DNA of 59,995 bases from Deltaproteobacteria bacterium. GTDB taxonomy: Bacteria > Myxococcota_A > UBA9160 > SZUA-336. This document shows positions 40,265 through 48,375 of the stretch, in pieces; within the stretch, counting starts at the first letter, position 1, and each line of letters begins with the position of its first letter. The position numbers and the translations under genes are program-made. The stretch covers positions 1 through 59,995 of the forward strand of contig JAFDDB010000007.1 of the NCBI GenBank assembly GCA_019311115.1, read 5' to 3'. The notes under the pieces were generated by a model. The model was not told where the DNA came from, did not search any database, and saw only the letters and a program-made list of their open reading frames with translations.

Positions 40265-41757
40265 CCTCCGCGGCGCGGGTCGCCCGCGCCGGCGCCCGAG
40301 CCCGGCGAGACCGCGTTCACGCCGCCGAAGTAGACGTCGCACACGTCCCACACGTTGACCGGAGCCTGCTGCCGCAGCGGCGCGAGATGCGCGTCGTCGA
40401 AGCCGGGCTCCACCTGCAGACACTCCCCGTCCCAGTGCATCCGGGGGGAGTCGACCAGTGCGCGGACGTCCATGTCGAAGTCCACCGCGTTGCAGATCGC
40501 CTGGAGCAGCGCCGTGCGGATGCGCTTGCTGCCGCCGCTTCCCAGCACCAGGCGAGGCTGCCCGCCGCGCAGCAGGAGCGAGGGAGCCATCATCGACGCC
40601 ACGCGCAGTCCCGGAGGACTCGCGTGGAAGCCCTCGGGATGGAGGTCGTCCTCGCCCATCATGTTGTTCAGCATCACGCCGCTTCCGGGCGCGAAGTAGC
40701 CCGACCCCTCGCCGTTCGACGTCGTCATCGACGCCGCGTTGCCGGCCGCGTCGCAGACCGAGACGTGCGTGGTTCCTCCGCTGGCGCGGCGCAGACGGGC
40801 CACGCTCTCCTGCCAGTGCTCCGGCGCCACCCCGTCGCCGGTCTCGCTCTCGCGCAGGCGATCGGTCTCCCGCATGGCGGCGGCGAGTCGCAGCAGGTGC
40901 GTGGTGTCACCGAACCGAGGCGGCGGCGGGCCGGCGGCCTCGAGCAGACGGAGCGACAGGCCGAGCAGCGAGCCCCCGAATGACGGCGGCGGGTTGGTGA
41001 GCAGATCGTGCCCGCGGTAGGCGACCCGCAGCGGCTCGCGCTCGACGACCCGGTACGCGGCCAGGTCGGCCTCGGTGAGCAGCCCCGCCCCTTCGCGCAT
41101 GTCGCGCGCGATGGCCCGCGCGATCTCGCCCTCGTACAGCTCGCGGTCGCCGTCGCGCGGGAGCGTGTCGATGAAGGCCGCGAGCTCCGGGTTCGGCAGC
41201 CGGTCGCCGAGCGCGACGTAGCGGCCGCCGGCCTCGTAGAGCGAGCGCCCCTTCTCGGTGAGCGTCTTGATCGGGCGCAACAGGTCCAGGAAGTAGGCCT
41301 GGTGCTCGTTGAGCGCGACGCCCTCGCGCGCCATGTCGACGGCGGGCGACAACACGTCGGCCAGCGGCATGCGCCCGAGCCGACGGTGCACCTGCAGCAG
41401 GCCGCGCAGGTTTCCCGGCACGGCCGCGGAGCCGAGCCCGACGTGGAAGACCTGCGAGGAGCCCGGGAACTCGACGGTCACCGGAACCAGGTGCGGGTCG
41501 AGGTCGCGCGAAGCCAGCCCGCGTCCGGGCGTGTCGACGAAGAAGTCGAAGAGCACGGGCGGTCCCTCGGCCGGCCGCGCGAGCAGGAAGCCGCCGCCTC
41601 CCAGGCTGGTGAGCGCCGGCTCGGCGACCGCCGACGCGAACCCGGCCGCGACCGCGGCGTCGAACGCGTTGCCTCCGGCTCGCAGGATGCCGCACGCGGC
41701 GCCGGTCACCCGCTCGTGACCACTCGCGACCGCGGCTCTCGCCCCAGGGGCCATCAT
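40243..41757 (-). CDS. ggt: Gamma-glutamyltransferase family protein (504 aa)
   Basis: The N-terminal region ASGHERVTGAACGILRAGGNAFDAAVAAGFASAVAEP and the autoprocessing site GGTTHVSVCDAAGNAASMTTSNGEGSGYFAPGSGVMLNNMM identify the family. The Thr of TTHVSV would be the new N-terminal nucleophile of the small subunit. No signal peptide is obvious, so it may be cytoplasmic, unlike the periplasmic E. coli enzyme. Related cephalosporin- or oxamate-amidohydrolase-type activities are possible. It is divergent from the LsrF-like gene. Confidence 0.88.
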   Translation of the reverse strand: MMAPGARAAVASGHERVTGAACGILRAGGNAFDAAVAAGFASAVAEPALTSLGGGGFLLARPAEGPPVLFDFFVDTPGRGLASRDLDPHLVPVTVEFPGSSQVFHVGLGSAAVPGNLRGLLQVHRRLGRMPLADVLSPAVDMAREGVALNEHQAYFLDLLRPIKTLTEKGRSLYEAGGRYVALGDRLPNPELAAFIDTLPRDGDRELYEGEIARAIARDMREGAGLLTEADLAAYRVVEREPLRVAYRGHDLLTNPPPSFGGSLLGLSLRLLEAAGPPPPRFGDTTHLLRLAAAMRETDRLRESETGDGVAPEHWQESVARLRRASGGTTHVSVCDAAGNAASMTTSNGEGSGYFAPGSGVMLNNMMGEDDLHPEGFHASPPGLRVASMMAPSLLLRGGQPRLVLGSGGSKRIRTALLQAICNAVDFDMDVRALVDSPRMHWDGECLQVEPGFDDAHLAPLRQQAPVNVWDVCDVYFGGVNAVSPGSGAGAGDPRRGGHASGLD

Positions 41758-41802
41758 GCGCGGAGAATGCGCACACGTTGCCGGCCTGTCCAGCCGGGCG
41801 CA

Positions 41803-41830
41803 TTGCGCAGGGGCCCGCTGCGTATAGACT
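41803..41830 (+). promoter_or_regulatory. Probable promoter of the LsrF-like gene
   Basis: TTGCGC and TAGACT are 16 bp apart, within cattgcgc...tatagactatc. It is followed by the hexamer repeat and the ribosome binding site. Confidence 0.4.
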
Positions 41831-41836
41831 ATCGGC

Positions 41837-41866
41837 CGTTCCCGTTCGCGTTCCCGTTCGCGTTCC
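41837..41866 (+). repeat. Tandem hexamer repeat CGTTCC/CGTTCG in a 5' leader
   Basis: Five hexamers alternate CGTTCC-CGTTCG-CGTTCC-CGTTCG-CGTTCC, i.e. 2.5 copies of a 12-mer, directly before the GGAGGGAG ribosome binding site of the LsrF-like gene. Confidence 0.75.
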
Positions 41867-41881
41867 CGGAGGGAGAAGTCG

Positions 41882-42763
41882 ATGGCAGACCGCGATACCG
41901 AAGGCTCGAAGGACTACCAGGTAGACGTGCCGGCGCGCAGCGAGCCCTTCTTCCTGAAGGGATCGAACGAGCTGGACTGGGGCCTCAAGAACCGGCTCGC
42001 GAACATCTTCGACCCGTCGTCCGGACGCACGGTGATGCTCGCGTTCGATCACGGCTACTTCCTCGGGCCCACGAGCGGCCTCGAGCGCATCGACCTGTCG
42101 ATCGTCCCGCTCACGCGCTGGGCCGACACGCTGATGTGCACACGCGGGATCCTGCGCACGACCATCCCGCCAACCTACACCGGCGGCATCGTGCTGCGCG
42201 CGAGCGGCGGGCCGAGCATCTTGAAGGAGCTCTCCGATGAGCAGCTCGCCCTTTCGATCGACGAGGCGGTGCGCCTGAACGCCGCCGCCATGGCCGTCCA
42301 GGTCTTCGTCGGCGGCGAGCGCGAGACCCAGTCGATCCACAACCTGACGCGGCTGGTCGACATGGGGAACCAGGCGGGCATCGCCACGCTCGGCGTGACC
42401 GCGGTGGGAACCGACATGGTGCGCGACGCCAAGTACATGCGCCTGGCGACTCGCATCTGCGCGGAGCTCGGAGCCACCTACGTGAAGACCTACTACGTCG
42501 AAAAGGGCTTCGACACGGTCGCCGCCGCCTGCCCGGTGCCGATCGTCGTGGCCGGCGGCAAGAAGGTCCCCGAGCAGGACGCCCTGCGCATGGCCTACGG
42601 CGCGGTACAGGAGGGAGCGGCCGGCGTCGACATGGGCCGCAACATCTTCCAGTCGGAGAACCCCTCGGCCATGATCCAAGCGGTTCGCAAGGTCGTGCAC
42701 GAGGACTTCAAGCCGCACGAGGCTTACGAGTTCTACCAGACGCTCAAGCACGAGACGGCGTAG
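41882..42763 (+). CDS. LsrF/DhnA-type class I aldolase (293 aa)
   Basis: The (beta/alpha)8 aldolase family that includes LsrF and archaeal FbaB is recognised from [51 protein letters not shown] (Schiff-base Lys in VKTYY), [40 protein letters not shown]. LsrF degrades phospho-AI-2; no other lsr genes are present, so fructose-bisphosphate or another aldolase reaction is equally likely. The ATG follows GGAGGGAGAAGTCG. The next gene starts 15 bp downstream. Confidence 0.87.
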   Translation: MADRDTEGSKDYQVDVPARSEPFFLKGSNELDWGLKNRLANIFDPSSGRTVMLAFDHGYFLGPTSGLERIDLSIVPLTRWADTLMCTRGILRTTIPPTYTGGIVLRASGGPSILKELSDEQLALSIDEAVRLNAAAMAVQVFVGGERETQSIHNLTRLVDMGNQAGIATLGVTAVGTDMVRDAKYMRLATRICAELGATYVKTYYVEKGFDTVAAACPVPIVVAGGKKVPEQDALRMAYGAVQEGAAGVDMGRNIFQSENPSAMIQAVRKVVHEDFKPHEAYEFYQTLKHETA

Positions 42764-42778
42764 CTGGAGTCCCTGGGG

Positions 42779-44566
42779 GTGGGCGCGGAGGCCTGGACGA
42801 CCTTCGGCGTGCTGCTGCTCGTCATCGGCGGGCTCGTGTTCACGCGCGCCGCTCCCTACCTGGTGTTGGTCGGCGGCCTCGTCCTGCTGCTGACGGTCGG
42901 CGTGATCGACGAGAGCGACCTGCTGAGCGGCCTGGCGAATCCCGGCATGCTGACGGTCGGCGTGCTCTTCGCGGTCGCCGCCGGCCTGCGCGAGACGCAG
43001 GCCATGGCCTGGCTCACGTCGCGGCTGCTCGGCAGCCCGCGAAGCGCCAGATCGGCCCAGGTGCGGATCGCCGGACCGGTGGCCGTGCTGAGCGCCTTCA
43101 TGAACAACACCCCGCTCGTCGCGGTCATGATGCCGGTCGTCGGCGACTGGGGCCGCAAGCACGGTATCTCGGTGTCGAAGCTGCTGATCCCCCTCTCCTA
43201 CGCGTCGATCCTGGGCGGCGCGTGCACGCTGATCGGCACGAGCACGATCCTGGTCATGAACGGCCTGATCATCTCGGAGCTGGGGCGCGAGCACGGACTC
43301 GACATGTTCGAGATCGCGGCCGTGGGCGTGCCCTGCGCAGTGGTCGGCCTGGTCTACCTGTTCTCCGTCGGGGGCTGGCTGCTCACCGACCGCAAGCCCG
43401 TACTGAGCCCACAGGACGACGCCCGGGAGTACGTGGTCGAGATGCTCGTCGAGGAGGGCAGCCCGCTCCACGGCCGCACCATCGAGCAGGCGGGACTGCG
43501 CCACCTGCCGGGTCTCTACCTGATCGAGATCGATCGCGGGGACCAGATCCTGCCTGCGGTCTCGTCCAGCGTGGAGCTGCGCGAGAACGACCGGCTCGTC
43601 TTCGCGGGGATCGTCGAGTCCGTCGTCGACCTGCGGCGCATCCGGGGGCTGGTGCCGGCGACGGACCAGGTCTTCAAGCTCGACGCGTCCCACACGAACC
43701 GGAGCCTGGTCGAGGCCGTGGTGTCGCAGTCGTGCCCGATCGTCGGCATGTCGATCCGCGAGGGCGAGTTCCGCACGCGCTACAACGCTGCGGTGATCGC
43801 CGTGGCGCGCAACGGCGAGCGCGTCAACCAGAAGATCGGAGACATCGTGCTGCGTGCGGGCGACACGCTGCTGCTCGAGGCACGCGCTTCGTTCGCGGCG
43901 CAGCACCGCGACAGCCGCGACTTCTTCCTGGTCTCGCGCGTCGAGGACTCCGCTCCGCCACGCCACGACCGGGCCTGGATCTCGCTCGCGATCCTCGCGG
44001 CAATGGTGGCAGTGGTCACGCTCGGGAACATGAGCATGCTGAACGCGTCACTTCTCGCGGCCGGAGCCATGATCCTGGCCCGCTGCACCAGCGCAGCGAC
44101 GGCCCTGCGGAGCGTCGACTGGCAGGTCCTGATCGTCATCTCCGCTGCGTTCGGGATCGGGCGGGCCATGGACACGAGCGGGGCGGCCCAGGCCGTGACG
44201 ACGTGGCTGATCTCGCTGGCCGGGCAGGACCCGCACGTGATCCTGGCGGTCCTCTGCGGCGTGACGATGATCTTCACCAACCTGATGAACGCCAACGCGG
44301 CGGCCGTCCTGATGTTCCCGATCGCCGTCTCGACCGCGCACGGACTGGGCCCGACGCCCGACGCGGTCAGCGTCATGCCGTTCGCGATCGCGATCACGAT
44401 GGGAGCGGCAGGGAGCTTCGCCACGCCCATCGGATACCAGACCAACCTGATGGTCATGGGGCCCGGCGGCTACCGGACCGTGGACTACCTGAAGATCGGC
44501 CTGCCGTTGAGCGTGCTCTTCTGGCTCACGGCCACGCTACTGATCCCTCAGATCTGGTCGTTCTGA
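42779..44566 (+). CDS. SLC13/DASS-type transporter with TrkA-C domains (595 aa)
   Basis: Two membrane blocks flank a cytoplasmic insert. The first has FMNNTPLVAVMMPVVGDWGRKHGIS and GGACTLIGTSTILVMNG, the last AVLMFPIAVSTAHGLG and GSFATPIGYQTNLMVMGPGGY, as in the divalent-anion:sodium symporter family. The insert has two TrkA-C-like (RCK_C) units (VVEMLVEEGSPLHGRTIEQAGLRHL... and LVEAVVSQSCPIVGMSIREGEFRTRYNAAVIAVARNGERV). Members move sulfate, dicarboxylates or other anions. The GTG start is 15 bp after the LsrF-like gene, suggesting one transcript. The 3' end overlaps the convergent kinase gene by 19 bp. Confidence 0.88.
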   Translation: MGAEAWTTFGVLLLVIGGLVFTRAAPYLVLVGGLVLLLTVGVIDESDLLSGLANPGMLTVGVLFAVAAGLRETQAMAWLTSRLLGSPRSARSAQVRIAGPVAVLSAFMNNTPLVAVMMPVVGDWGRKHGISVSKLLIPLSYASILGGACTLIGTSTILVMNGLIISELGREHGLDMFEIAAVGVPCAVVGLVYLFSVGGWLLTDRKPVLSPQDDAREYVVEMLVEEGSPLHGRTIEQAGLRHLPGLYLIEIDRGDQILPAVSSSVELRENDRLVFAGIVESVVDLRRIRGLVPATDQVFKLDASHTNRSLVEAVVSQSCPIVGMSIREGEFRTRYNAAVIAVARNGERVNQKIGDIVLRAGDTLLLEARASFAAQHRDSRDFFLVSRVEDSAPPRHDRAWISLAILAAMVAVVTLGNMSMLNASLLAAGAMILARCTSAATALRSVDWQVLIVISAAFGIGRAMDTSGAAQAVTTWLISLAGQDPHVILAVLCGVTMIFTNLMNANAAAVLMFPIAVSTAHGLGPTPDAVSVMPFAIAITMGAAGSFATPIGYQTNLMVMGPGGYRTVDYLKIGLPLSVLFWLTATLLIPQIWSF

Positions 44567-45963
44567 TCGACCTTCGTCATGTGCGACATCAGCGTGAGCA
44601 TCAGCTCGCGCCGGTCGAGCGGCTTGGTGGCGAAGTCGTCGCAGCCCGCCTCGAGGCACTTCTCGCGGTCGCCGCGCATGGCATGTGCGGTCAACGCGAT
44701 GATCGGACGCGTGTAGCCGGCCTCGCGCAGCTTCTGCGTGGCCCCGTATCCGTCGAGCACCGGCATCTGCATGTCCATCAGGATCAGGTCGAAGGGCTCA
44801 GCCTCGGCGCTCGCGACGAGAGCCATCTCGACGCCGATCGCGCCGTTCTCGGCGCAGGTGACTTCGAAGCCGCCCTTCTCGAGCGTGAGCGAGATGAGCT
44901 TCCGGTTGTCGGGGCCGTCCTCGACCAGCAGGACGCGACCGCGCGTGCCCGAGTGCTTGATTCCGTCCAGGAACGTGGCCGTCGATGGCCCCGCCTCGGT
45001 GGACACGTCTTCGGCCTCGTGGACCGTCGGGTCGACGAGGCACGTGGTGGCGACGGCACCCGCGTCGATGGTGAGCGTGAACGTGCTCCCGTGTCCCTCG
45101 ATGCTCTCGACGGAGACGTCGCCGCCCAGGATCCCCGCGAGCTGCTTGCAGATAGTGAGCCCTAGACCCGTACCGCCGAACTCGCGCGTCGTCGAAGCGT
45201 CAGCCTGGCTGAAGGCGTCGAAGATGCGGTCGCACGCGGCGGGGGAGAGGCCCACCCCCGTGTCCGCGACGGCGAACTGGAGCATGGGACTCTCGCCGTC
45301 GCCCGAGCCCAGGAACTCGATCGCGAGCCGCACGCCGCCCTGCTCGGTGAACTTGATGGCGTTCCCGATCAGGTTCATCAGGACCTGTCGTAGCCGCGTC
45401 GGATCGGTCTGGATGGTCACCGGGACCTTGCCCGTGTAGCTCACGTCGAAGCCGATGCCCTTGTTCGAGGCGGCCTGGCGCATGACGCCGAGAACGTCGT
45501 CGACGATCTCCTGCAGCGAGACCGGCAGGCGCTCCGCGTCGACGCGGCCCGCCTCGATCTTGGAGACGTCGAGGATGTCATTCAGGATCGTGAGCAGGTG
45601 GCGCCCGTTGCGGCGGATCGTCTCGAGGTGCTCGACGTAGACCTGCGGCAGCGCCGGCAGATCCTCGCCCTCGAGCATCAGGTCCGTATAGCCGACGATC
45701 GCGGTGAGCGGTGTGCGGATCTCGTGGCTCATGTTCGCCAGGAACTGGCTCTTTGCCTTGACCGCGGTCTCCGCGCGACGCTTCGCCTTGCGCAGCTCCT
45801 GGGTGGACTTGTTCGACAGCTCCGTCGTCGAGCGCAACAGCTCCGCATTGCGCTTGGCGTTCTGCGACAGCAAGAGGTTCTCCTTGCGGATCCTCTTGAT
45901 CTCCTCGAGACGCTCCGCAAGCTCCTGGGCGAGCGTCTCGGCGCTGCGTTCGGTCTTGTCCAT
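44548..45963 (-). CDS. Soluble hybrid histidine kinase (HisKA-HATPase-REC, 471 aa)
   Basis: The N-terminal ~80 residues form a coiled coil with no sensor domain. HisKA follows (KSQFLANMSHEIRTPLTAIVGYTDLM), then HATPase with NLIGNAIKFTEQGG, VADTGVGLSP and GGTGLGLTICKQLAGILGG. A C-terminal receiver domain has VLLVEDGPDNRK and the acceptor Asp in DLILMDMQMPVLDGYG. It has no membrane segments; a partner must supply the input. Without an HPt domain or output, a separate phosphotransfer protein is expected. It lies between the SLC13-type gene (convergent) and the hydrolase gene upstream. Confidence 0.9.
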   Translation of the reverse strand: MDKTERSAETLAQELAERLEEIKRIRKENLLLSQNAKRNAELLRSTTELSNKSTQELRKAKRRAETAVKAKSQFLANMSHEIRTPLTAIVGYTDLMLEGEDLPALPQVYVEHLETIRRNGRHLLTILNDILDVSKIEAGRVDAERLPVSLQEIVDDVLGVMRQAASNKGIGFDVSYTGKVPVTIQTDPTRLRQVLMNLIGNAIKFTEQGGVRLAIEFLGSGDGESPMLQFAVADTGVGLSPAACDRIFDAFSQADASTTREFGGTGLGLTICKQLAGILGGDVSVESIEGHGSTFTLTIDAGAVATTCLVDPTVHEAEDVSTEAGPSTATFLDGIKHSGTRGRVLLVEDGPDNRKLISLTLEKGGFEVTCAENGAIGVEMALVASAEAEPFDLILMDMQMPVLDGYGATQKLREAGYTRPIIALTAHAMRGDREKCLEAGCDDFATKPLDRRELMLTLMSHMTKVDQNDQI

Positions 45964-46092
45964 CCTCGTCGTCTGATTCGGACTCTGGCCCCGGACTCTG
46001 AAGGTCCGTCCAGTCGGAGCCCAGGCCGGAGCGGCTGCCTAGCCCCGAAGCAGGCGTGGGGCCAAGGGCCCGGCAACACAGCGGAATCGTCG

Positions 46093-46794
46093 TCAGGCGA
46101 GGTGCGTGTGCAGCCAGGCGACGCAACGGCCCCAGGCGTCGGTCGCGGCCTGCTCGCGGTAGCTGGGACGCTGGGCGTTCAGGAAGGCGTGCCCCGCCCC
46201 CTTGTATCCGTGGAACTCGTGCGGCTTGCCCAGCTTCGCCAGCTCGGCGTCGATCTTCGCCACGTCCTCGGAGCTCGGGTTCTGGTCCTCTTCACCGAAG
46301 AGGCCGAGCACCGGGCAGGCGATCCGGTCGCTGCGGTCGAACGGCGCGGGACCGTCGCCCCACGCCACCATGATGTTCCCGCCGTAGAAGACCACCGCCG
46401 CGCAGAGCGCATCGTCGTGCGAGGCATACAGGTACGACAGCCGGCCCCCCATGCAGAACCCGACCACGGCGCAGCGCGCCGCGTCGACTCCGGGCAGCTC
46501 CCGGAGACTGGCCGCTGCCGCCGACAGGTCGCGCACGACCTCGTCGTCGCGCAGCCGGCCCATCTGCTCGAGCGGGTTGGCGCCGTCGCTCGGCTGGCGG
46601 TGGTAGAGCTCGGGGGCGACCGCGGCGAAGCCGCTCTCCGCCAGGCGCGCTCCGATGCCCTGGATGAACCCGTCGACGCCGGGCCCGTGCATGCACACGA
46701 GCACGCCCGGAAACGGGCGCTTCGAATCGGGAGTGGAAACATGACAGCGCATCTCCGAGCCGTCGACCGTCAGTGAGTCCCAGTGTGCACTCAT
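46093..46794 (-). CDS. Dienelactone hydrolase family protein (233 aa)
   Basis: An alpha/beta hydrolase with the family nucleophile elbow VVGFCMGGRLSY (Cys nucleophile), an acid in FGEEDQNPSSED and the His in GAGHAFLNAQRPSYREQAATDAW. These enzymes hydrolyse dienelactones in chlorocatechol breakdown or act on other lactones and esters. No other aromatic degradation genes are adjacent, so the substrate is open. Start is ATG 46794, divergent from the MFS gene. Confidence 0.9.
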   Translation of the reverse strand: MSAHWDSLTVDGSEMRCHVSTPDSKRPFPGVLVCMHGPGVDGFIQGIGARLAESGFAAVAPELYHRQPSDGANPLEQMGRLRDDEVVRDLSAAAASLRELPGVDAARCAVVGFCMGGRLSYLYASHDDALCAAVVFYGGNIMVAWGDGPAPFDRSDRIACPVLGLFGEEDQNPSSEDVAKIDAELAKLGKPHEFHGYKGAGHAFLNAQRPSYREQAATDAWGRCVAWLHTHLA

Positions 46795-46843
46795 GCTCGG
46801 AGGGTACTGCCGCCGCACCGGACGGGTCCAGCACCGTGCTAGC

Positions 46844-48250
46844 ATGGCCGCTCCGTCCGCTCGCCCCTCGAGCACGCTTGGAGCTGGCTTGAACTCTGCC
46901 GAGAGACGGCGCCAGCAAGAACGGGTCGCGGACGACCTGCGGGCGCCCGAAGTGACGTCCGACGCGCGCGCCGCGGCCGAGTCCCGGCCGTCGACCCACG
47001 GAGGCCCGCCGGGGGGCCGCACACGCCTCTTCGAGTCGCTGCGCGACCGGAACTTCCAGTGGTACTTCGCGTCCCTGCTCGGAAACTTCTCGTCGATGAA
47101 CATGCAGATGTTCATCCGCGGCTGGCTGGTCTTCGAGCTGACCGGATCCTTCGCCGCGCTGGGAGTCATGTCGCTGGCCAACGGCGTGTCGGGGCTGGCA
47201 CTCGCCATGGTCGGCGGCGTCATGGCCGACCGCGTGCGTCAGCGGAAGTACGTGGTGCAGATCGGCCAGGCGATCAACGCGGCGGTCGCCCTCGGCGTGG
47301 GCGGGCTGATCGCCACGGACGCGCTCCGCTTCGAGCACCTGATCGTGGCTGCGGTCATCCAGGGAGCGGTGCAGAACACGATCATGCCCTCGCGCCAGGC
47401 GCTCACGCCCGAGGTGGTCGGCATGGATCGCCTGATGAATGCGCTGGCGCTCAACACGGCCGGCATGAACTCGGCGCGCCTGCTGATGCCCGGGCTGGCG
47501 GGCTGGATGGTCGGCGCACTCGGCGGGGGCGGCGGAGACATCGCGCCGGCGCAGTACGTCTACTACGCCATGTCGGGCCTGTACGTGTGGTCGATCGTCG
47601 CCCTGCTGCCCGTGAAGATCGAGGACCGGATCGCGCCGGCGGGCGAGCCACGGCCCGCGCTCGGCGACCTGGCCGACGGCTTCCGCTACATCGCGCACGA
47701 CCGCGTGATCCGCATGCTGCTGCTGGCCAACTTCTTCATGGTCTGGTTCTCGATGACGTACTTCATGCTGCTGCCGGGCTTCGCGAAAGAGGTGCTCGAC
47801 ACGGGCCCGGAACGGCTCGGCCTGATGACGAGCCTGTCGGGCGTGGGCTCGCTGGCCGGCTCGCTGATCGTGGCGACGCTTCCCAACCGCAACCGCGCGC
47901 GCATCCTGCTGCTGAGCTCGCTGCTGCTCGGCGTGGCGCTGCTCGCCTTCTCGATGTCGACGTCGTACTGGCTGTCGGTCGCGATCCTGATGGTGGTCGG
48001 CCTGGGCCAGGCGGGACGCATGTCGCTCAGCAACGTGCTCGTGCAGAGCTACGTCGACGACGCCTACCGGGGGCGCGTCATGGCCGTGTACATGATGGAG
48101 TTCAGCCTGATGAGCATCGGCATCTTCGCCTTCGGCATGCTCGCGAACGTGATCGGGCCGCAGCTCACCGTCGGTGGCTCCGCGGTCGGCCTGCTGGTGC
48201 TGGCCGGGGGACTCCTGCTCTTCGCTCCGTCGTACCGCCGGCTGCAGTAG
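46844..48250 (+). CDS. MFS transporter, MFS_3/EntS-like exporter
   Basis: About ten to twelve membrane segments and the MFS loop GGVMADRVRQRKYVVQIGQAINA identify the superfamily. The opening LFESLRDRNFQWYFASLLGNFSSMNMQMFIRGWLVFELTG is typical of the MFS_3 group of small-molecule or siderophore exporters. A ~60-residue hydrophilic leader precedes the first helix, so the true start may lie downstream of the ATG at 46844 that I use. It is divergent from the dienelactone hydrolase gene by 49 bp. The substrate is unknown. Confidence 0.87.
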   Translation: MAAPSARPSSTLGAGLNSAERRRQQERVADDLRAPEVTSDARAAAESRPSTHGGPPGGRTRLFESLRDRNFQWYFASLLGNFSSMNMQMFIRGWLVFELTGSFAALGVMSLANGVSGLALAMVGGVMADRVRQRKYVVQIGQAINAAVALGVGGLIATDALRFEHLIVAAVIQGAVQNTIMPSRQALTPEVVGMDRLMNALALNTAGMNSARLLMPGLAGWMVGALGGGGGDIAPAQYVYYAMSGLYVWSIVALLPVKIEDRIAPAGEPRPALGDLADGFRYIAHDRVIRMLLLANFFMVWFSMTYFMLLPGFAKEVLDTGPERLGLMTSLSGVGSLAGSLIVATLPNRNRARILLLSSLLLGVALLAFSMSTSYWLSVAILMVVGLGQAGRMSLSNVLVQSYVDDAYRGRVMAVYMMEFSLMSIGIFAFGMLANVIGPQLTVGGSAVGLLVLAGGLLLFAPSYRRLQ

Positions 48251-48263
48251 GGGCTTCCGCCGG

Positions 48264-48291
48264 TTGACCGGCCCATGGCCTGTGGTAGCCT
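48264..48291 (+). promoter_or_regulatory. Sigma-70-type promoter before the RapA-like gene
   Basis: TTGACC and TAGCCT with a 16-bp spacer, in the gap between the MFS and RapA-like genes. The resulting leader would be about 80 nt. Confidence 0.4.
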
Positions 48292-48375
48292 GCGACGCCC
48301 GCCGCGGCGCTCCCCTGGGACGCGTGCACCGGCGGGCGCGAGCCGCGGGTTTCTGCGGAGCTCCGGGGAGGGGTC

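Noticed and set aside
40907-43966. 1019-aa minus-strand ORF
   Set aside because: It spans three well-supported genes in the wrong frame or on the wrong strand, with shadow-type composition.
45964-46092. GC-rich intergenic stretch with small hairpins (e.g. CGGAC...GTCCG) as another copy of the 29.4-kb element
   Set aside because: Sequence does not match the element. The hairpins are short and may simply end the hydrolase transcript.
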